DNA of 64,000 nucleotides, from positions 129,898,695 to 129,962,694 of the forward strand of contig NC_035433.2 of assembly GCF_002127325.2 (NCBI RefSeq), read 5' to 3'. How positions within the stretch are numbered: position 1 is the first letter of the stretch; every line of letters begins with the position of its first letter. Positions 58,601 to 64,000 of the stretch are shown here, piece by piece. Below the pieces are notes generated by a model. That model ran no database searches. It saw nothing but the letters and a program-made list of their open reading frames with translations, and was not told the origin of the DNA. Source of the stretch: Helianthus annuus. Taxonomy: Eukaryota > Streptophyta > Magnoliopsida > Asterales > Asteraceae. The translations under genes were made by a program, and so were the position numbers.

Positions 58601-60191
58601 CCGAGCTTTAAAACATGACATGAGTTTGAGACCACCGGCAGGCTTCTCACCACGAACCTGTAGGATCTCGCCTGTCGACAGCGGTACACGAACAATCTTC
58701 TCAGAACAAAGTATCTCTGCGCGATGCTTGGATAACCAATCCATTCCCACTATAACGTCGAAGCTTCCAAGTTGCATTGGCGTGAGGTCAATAGGAAAAA
58801 TATGGTCGTTAAGGTTTAACTGGCAGTTGCGTAGAACAGAATTTAGAACATTGGGTTCACCACTGGCAACCTCTACTGTCAAAGGTTTACCTAGTTTCGT
58901 TCTAGACACGCGAAGCATTGTCTCAAAAGACAATGACACAAAGCTCTTGTCGGCACCCGAATCAAAAAGAACAGATGCTGGCTGATTATTAATAAAGAAC
59001 ATACCGTTCACCACCTCGTTGTCTGTTTGTGCTTCTTGTGCATTCATGTTGAAGACTCGACCTCGAGCCTGTGCCTAATTCTGGTTTGCATTCTGGTTCT
59101 GGTTGACTAGTCTTGGACACCGATTTCTGTAGTGGGTCAGATCCCCATAGTTATAACAAGCACCTGGTGGGTAGTTTGGTCGTGCAACCGGACCCTGTTG
59201 CTGAGCAACTTGTTGAGCAGGGTTCTGAACAAACATCGGCAAGATGACCCGACTTCCCACAGTTAGTACAGAAACGGCACTGATATTGCGGCTGATGGTG
59301 ACTGTTGCATTGATTGCACAAAGGTGCACTTCCTGAATAGGGTTTCTTTGCTGGAGGCTGGTTGGGAGCTGCCTGGTTAGCTTGGGCAGTGACAGCATAG
59401 TTTTGGGAAGCCTTACGCTTCCTTGACCCCCTTGAGGAACCAGAATCCTTTCCCTTCTTGTTTTGACCTTTCTTGCTATCTTCCTTTTCAGCCGACTGTT
59501 TCTTGCCCTTGTCGCCCTTCCTGTGTAGCTTATTCTTTCGAATCTGTGACTCAGTCAGTGTCGCTGATAACTCGATTGCCTGACGGAGTGTGGTAGGGTT
59601 GCTACCAGTAAGGATGTCTTGTACTGAGTCAGGTAGGCCGTCGATGTACCTTTCGATAGCCTTATCGAGTGGGGTAACCATAGTCAGGCAAAGCAGACTC
59701 AACTCCTCAAACCTATCGGTATAAGCCCTGTGCTCGCCACTATCTTGCTTCAAAACATCAAATTCTTTCTCCAACGCTCGCTGTTCATGACGAGCACAAA
59801 ACTCCCTCATCATAAGAGCTCTCAGTTCAGCCCATGTCTGAGCTAGAGCAACTTCTGCACCTTGATCTCTCATAACCCCATTCCACCATGTAAGAGCCCT
59901 CTTCTGAAACACGCTTGAAGAAAACTCGACCTTGCGATTATCCGTACACTGCACGTGGCGAAAAGTGTTCTCGATGCTCTCGAACCACTGAAGAAGCCCA
60001 GTTGCTCCTTCAGAACCACTGAACTTGAGTGGCTTAGCCGAGTTAAAATCCTTGTATTTGCATATACCATTGTTGTTGTTGTTGGCTTGGTTCCATTGAG
60101 CGAAGAGATTTGGGAATTGAGCAGCCATCTGCTGCGCAATAATCTCCGCCAGCTCGGCAGTAGCTATCTGGTTGTCGCGTCGAGGAGGCAT
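55688..60191 (-). pseudogene. gag-pol: E5 gag-pol with one frameshift and one stop codon
   Basis: Gag starts at 60191 (MPPRRDNQIATAELAE); further in-frame codons upstream exist, but this start fits the family. Gag runs to about 59240, where one indel shifts the frame after the first zinc knuckle (CTNCGKSGHLADVC). The shifted frame carries the second knuckle, in which the second cysteine is tyrosine (CYNYGDLTHYRNRC), and ends at TAG (about 59072-59074). The pol frame continues in phase after that stop: protease DSGAD, RT with FIDD, RNase H (YCDAS), integrase with HHCC zinc and DDE residues, and a chromodomain-like tail (FTWEREDQM) ending at 55688. From 59047 to 55688 the pol is intact (1119 residues). 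Confidence 0.93.
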
Positions 60192-60838
60192 TCTAGAAGA
60201 GAAAAACATGAAATGAAACGAGTGAGATGATTGGATGAAGAGAACGAGATGAAGCAAAATCAACAAAAGCAAAGATGGCGGTTATGCATCGCAAAGCAAA
60301 CAAGCGACATGAAATGTTTAGTCAAAGCATATGGGTCAGAATTAGTGTATCGCGAAGACATGCTCGCCTATAACTGAACACTCACCCCAAGAGTTCCCAG
60401 GTAAGAGTGACTGGTCCGATTAAGTGGATTTGTACGAACACTCTAGCCTTAGACAGAAAACCCAGGGTACAGGCATTCACTCTTCCAGTTCGCACGTGTT
60501 CACACTATTAACCCAAAACTTTGACGGGATTTTTGAAATCCAAAGAGGTTCAAAACCATATAACAGAGGGTTCAAAACCTTATAACAGAGGGTTCAAAAC
60601 CTTATAACAGAGGGTTCAAAACCTAGTAATCAATCATCCTAGAACAGATGACTAATTTTCAAAGCGGATTCGGAACCGAAGTTCCCGTTGTGGTTATCAC
60701 CTAAGGATAGGTGATGTGCATGTTTTAAACTCTAAACACAAGATAACTTGTGTTAGGGTCCTAGAAAGTTATAGTCTAGGTCAAAGCATTACTAATAACC
60801 TAATTCCCTATAACCAATGGCTCTGATACCAACTCTTC
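60192..60838 (-). other. E5 leader with primer binding site and short tandem repeat
   Basis: About 650 bp without a gene. GGTTCAAAACCTTATAACAGA repeats about four times (60545-60625, 25-bp unit). The primer site is the minus-strand TGGTATCAGAGCCA (60818-60831), seven bases from the LTR. Confidence 0.8.
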
Positions 60839-62219
60839 TGTCACACCCCGACCGCGTATAACATGCAACCGCGGCGGAAAACGTCGGGGAGTGTTGTGGA
60901 CAGAATTAATTGTTATACAACCATGGAAATTAAAGTTACATTTTATTTATTAAACAAGGGTTGTACATTGTCTTAGACAGGAAAATAAAGAGTTTATAAC
61001 ATAGTTAACTAAGTCTATCTTCAGTTTTAGTCTCTAAGGCACAGGTCCGCCCTAGTATCGTGATCAACATCCTATGGAACAGCTCCTGAAAACACATGTG
61101 AAAGTAGGTACGTCAGCATAAAAATGCCTGTGAGATACATAGGTTTTGTGAAAGTGGGATTCATGACTTGAGTTTTAAAGAATGTTTAATAACAGTCAGT
61201 CATGAACCTTGTAATTTGTCTTGCTTTGTAAACCATTTGAAAAACGATAATATCAGATGATATGTATGGATAAGTGCAAGGTTAAACGAGTAACCAAGTA
61301 AAATGAGTTGAATAAGATAAGTTGTTTTGTAAGACAATGTTTTATGAAAAGTATGTTATTTGTATAAAATGTTATATGTCTAAACTGAAATGATTTAGAT
61401 AACGCTAAGATATGTAATATTATACAAACATTTATATATAGGAAGTACCAGCGGCGTATCCACCATGTTTGCATCATATTACATACTCCACGTTACTCAA
61501 ACCATTTACCCGAACCAATCCACCATGTAAATTGTTCATGTATAAACCAAATGTCAAGTGTTATTGTGTAAACCATGTTAAATGTTTATGTGCAATGAAA
61601 ACCACCAAATGTGTATGTCAATGTCAACGTGTTTATGTTCAATGTAAATCATGTAATGTGTATCCCAAAATGTATCATGTATGGTAAGCGAAATGTATCA
61701 ACTTAAACCATATGTAAAATGCACAAAACAAGTCGTTGAAGTAAAACGTGGTTTAAATCAACGTTATGTTCTGTGGAAAAATGCATGCTCTATTGATATT
61801 AACATTTATGCGGTATTGTAAACTATGCATACATCCAAGCCTTGAGACTGCGGCGATAAACCCTTAAACAAATTAAAGGTTCATCTAAGTTATGTATATC
61901 GAATTCGGTCACTCCTTCCAGTCCTATCAAACCCAGGACTTCAGGAATGGGAGTTGTCAATTCCTATGGTACCACTACCTACTAACGAACGGCGTAGCTA
62001 ATGTTAATGAATGTATTGTCCCATGTTAAACAAACCAAATGTCATAACAAAATGAAGGCATGTGATGTAAACAATTGTACTAAGTATGCTAAGTAAACAT
62101 ACGAAGCAGAAATGTTTATGTAAATCAATGTGTCCATATGCTGAGTAAACATATGCAACAGAAATGTTTATGTAAATCAGTGTGTCCATATGCTGAGTAA
62201 ACATATGCAACAGAAATAT
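60839..62219 (-). repeat. E5 5' LTR, truncated by E6
   Basis: Matches 51858-53239 almost exactly (differences at for example 60917, 61641 and 62180). It ends inside the 52-bp array where the E6 LTR starts. Confidence 0.93.
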
Positions 62220-62609
62220 TGATGTGTGTCAGTGTGTATATATTTTATATATATATTTAAGCCCTTTTTACACTTTTTGCCAAGTTTTAAATTTATAAAA
62301 CACGATATTCACTAACACTAAACACACATATGGGCAAGTGCACCCATCGTGGACGTAGTATAGTGTTGGTAAGATACCGAGGTCGTCCAAGGACACAAGA
62401 GCTTTTAATACCGGTTTATCCTCAACGTCTAATCAAATCAAAAGGTTAGAAAAATGTTTTAAACTAAGAAAAATAAAAACTAACTAAATGCTGAAAATAA
62501 AAATAAAATAAAAAACAGATAGACAAGATGAATCACTTGGATCCGACACGTGTGTTAGTATAACCTTTGATTATTTTCGCACTTTTGCACTTGTTTAAGA
62601 GATTATCTT

Positions 62610-62835
62610 AGTTATTGTAGTAGGCCCCTCTTTTGAAGGCGACGTTACCCTCAACCCAGTAGTTTGAGTCAGCAAGGATACAATCCTAAAGGGTCGGATT
62701 ATTGAAAGATAATGAATTAAGTTATTAATGCAAATTATGGTAGGCCCCGCTTTTGGCGGTGACGTTACCCTCGGCTAAGTAGTCTGAGTCAGCAGGGATA
62801 CAGTCCTAAATAGCCGGGTTATAGTATTAATAGTA
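62610..62835. repeat. Tandem duplication of about 125 bp in E6 LTR
   Basis: Two diverged copies share GTAGGCCCC, GACGTTACCCTC, GTAGT.TGAGTCAGCA and GGATACA.TCCTAAA in the same order. Confidence 0.85.
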
Positions 62836-63417
62836 GTTAACTTATGAGGGGGTCAAAGAGTTTGGATCCCCGCCATCCAATACCTATGGGTATTGAAGGA
62901 GATCCTACTAAATTTGACCCAGGTCCCAAGCAGGACCTCTAAACGCTGAACAAGGGCAAGACCCTTACCAAACCGTTCCCTTAACCCCCGACCAGGTAGC
63001 CAACATACCTCCATATAGACCGTGGAGATATGAATGGTGAAAATCTTTTATTTTATATAGACAGTAAAATAATGCCAAGACACCACGGACAAACGATAAG
63101 GAAAGATCACCTTCAACATAAGTAACTAGTTATTAAAGTCATTAATACAAAACCAAATAAAAAGTGCAAAAGATTAAAAATAAAAAGTATTATACTAAAC
63201 ACTTGTCTTCACCAAGTGATGTAAGAGACTTAGGCAAACATGGCCTTGATTGTCAAGAACTCTTACGATCAATCTTGGATCCCGAGACGACTCACACACT
63301 CTACGATGGACAATGGATGATGGTGGTGGATGATGGTGTTATGGTGGTGGTGGGTGGTGGATGAAGTGTGAGAGAGGTGGTGTGCCAAGGGATGAGAGAG
63401 AATGAAGCCAAGCTCCT

Positions 63418-63427
63418 CTATTTATAG
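63418..63427 (-). promoter_or_regulatory. TATA box of E6 LTR
   Basis: Minus-strand GCCTATAAATAGAGG, a strong TATA match immediately downstream (element sense) of the CpG-rich dyads. Confidence 0.7.
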
Positions 63428-63439
63428 GCTGAACAGAAG

Positions 63440-63665
63440 GCTGGAAACGGCCCCGTGTCCGCTGGACACGGCCCCGTGCCCGCCTGACACTCTCTCTCTT
63501 CATTAATTGTAATTGCGAATTACAATTAATGCGCCTGCTGTACTTTCACCACGCCCCCGTGCCCGCTGGACACGGCCCCGTGGTGGGCAATGGAAGCTTC
63601 TACTGGTTTGTCTTTTCTGCTGCTTCCTGGGCACGCCCCCGTGTTCGCTGGACACGGGGCGTGTT
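63440..63665. other. CpG-rich repeated dyad block (E6 LTR)
   Basis: Repeated GGCCCCGTGTCCGCTGGACA-type palindromic words (63447, 63555, 63635) in both orientations, next to the TATA box. Confidence 0.65.
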
Positions 63666-63912
63666 CAGACTCTGTTTCTTCTCCTTTGCCTTGGGAGGTG
63701 CCGTTGAGGGTCCGGGCAGTCCACTTTTGTTCCTTTTCTTGTATTTATGGTAGAATTAGTAGTCTTTTTGCTTCTTTTGTGATTTTGAGCTCATTTCATC
63801 CTGAAAATACAAAAGGAAGACAAAAACACTCTTTTTCCAACATTAGTACTTAAAAAGGGTTAGTTTTATGCCTTAATTGATGTGATTTATATGTTGCATT
63901 TTACACACATCA

Positions 63913-63931
63913 AATACCCCCACACTTGAAC
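63913..63931 (-). other. Polypurine tract of E6
   Basis: In the minus sense GTTCAAGTGTGGGGGTATT abuts the LTR. Confidence 0.65.
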
Positions 63932-64000
63932 TTTTGCTTGTCCTCAAGCAAAACTCTTTAAATGTGGCTTACACTCCCAAATGGAACAGGTAGAAGAGAA

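Larger units (their letters stand above)
51858..62219 (-). mobile_element. E5: Ty3/Gypsy LTR retrotransposon, nearly complete, 5' LTR broken by E6
   Basis: Minus strand. 3' LTR 51858-55653, gag-pol 55688-60191, leader with primer site, 5' LTR 60839-62219 (truncated by E6). The LTR ends are TGTCACACCCCGACC and, in the minus sense, TGGAACATTTGTG next to a purine tract GGGGAGAC. The shared parts of the LTRs differ at only a few positions, so it is young. Target flank CCTTA (51853-51857). The target is the E4 LTR. Confidence 0.92.
62220..63912 (-). repeat. E6 3' LTR
   Basis: 1693 bp. Contains a tandem duplication (about 62610-62835), a CpG-rich dyad array (63440-63665) and a TATA box (63418-63427, minus). 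No gene; small GC-rich frames at 63513-63850 come from the dyad array. Confidence 0.85.
62220..64000 (-). mobile_element. E6: LTR retrotransposon entering the window, 3' LTR and start of internal region
   Basis: The LTR spans 62220-63912 with ends TGATGTGTGT and ACACACATCA, a perfect 10-bp inverted pair. Directly after it is a pyrimidine run AATACCCCCACACTTGAAC, a polypurine tract in the minus sense, so the element reads minus and this is its 3' LTR. The following TGCTTGTCCTCAAGCA belongs to the internal region. Left flank AATAT (62215-62219). The lineage is uncertain, perhaps Athila or Tat. Confidence 0.85.

Noticed and set aside
63440..63665. CRISPR-like look of the repeated GGCCCCGTG words in E6
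   Set aside because: Spacing is irregular, there are no uniform spacers, and the setting is a plant LTR.

Overview
The window is intergenic plant DNA made almost entirely of nested transposable elements. I found no host gene, tRNA, rRNA or CRISPR array. The LTR retrotransposons have initiator-Met-tRNA type primer binding sites, the one multi-exon gene pair has plant-like GT-AG introns, and the elements include FAR1-type and Ulp1-type MULE genes and long (TA)n tracts. All of this fits an angiosperm. The LTR styles make Asteraceae my guess from memory, but nothing here proves it.

Left part (1-25934). A TA-flanked inverted-repeat element (1-278) is broken at 279 by E2, a minus-strand Ty3/Gypsy element. 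E2 has an odd LTR-internal-LTR-partial internal layout: its left LTR is 279-557 plus 14486-16234, its first gag-pol is 16214-20698, its second LTR is 20978-23005, and a truncated second gag-pol lies at 23001-25934. Inside the left LTR of E2 sits E1 (558-14480, plus strand), which is young and apparently intact. E1 has 3393-bp LTRs, GTCAC target duplications, an uninterrupted 1515-aa gag-pol, and an extra 404-aa RG/proline-rich ORF in its leader, separated from gag by a 43-bp minisatellite.

Middle part (25935-44087). This is a chain of DNA elements joined at (TA)n tracts: a remnant with a hairpin array, six small inverted-repeat elements, an 11.7-kb MULE, and a further element with an AACGCC-rich body. 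The MULE (29996-41662) has ~100-bp terminal inverted repeats. It carries a five-exon transposase gene (FAR1 DNA-binding domain, DDE domain, SWIM zinc finger, zinc knuckle), two small coiled-coil ORFs, and a reverse-strand multi-exon Ulp1/C48-type protease gene. Its introns, spacers and ends carry about thirty copies of a short motif, GCGTGATTA or GCGTTATTA, nearly all in one orientation. Each neighbouring TA-flanked element carries a different repeated motif of its own. Several share a terminal core resembling ATCTCAGCCRTYAGATC with the MULE, so the MULE is a candidate source of transposase for them.

Right part (44088-64000). This is a second nest of LTR elements. E3 (dead, plus) is broken at 48603 by E4. 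Only the LTR of E4 is visible, and it is broken near its end at 51858 by E5 (minus, nearly complete gag-pol with one frameshift and one stop). The 5' LTR of E5 is broken at 62220 by E6 (minus), which runs off the window. Six LTR families in the window, different in sequence, each carry a CpG-rich block of repeated dyads; where a clear TATA box is visible (E1, E4, E5, E6), the block lies just upstream of it.
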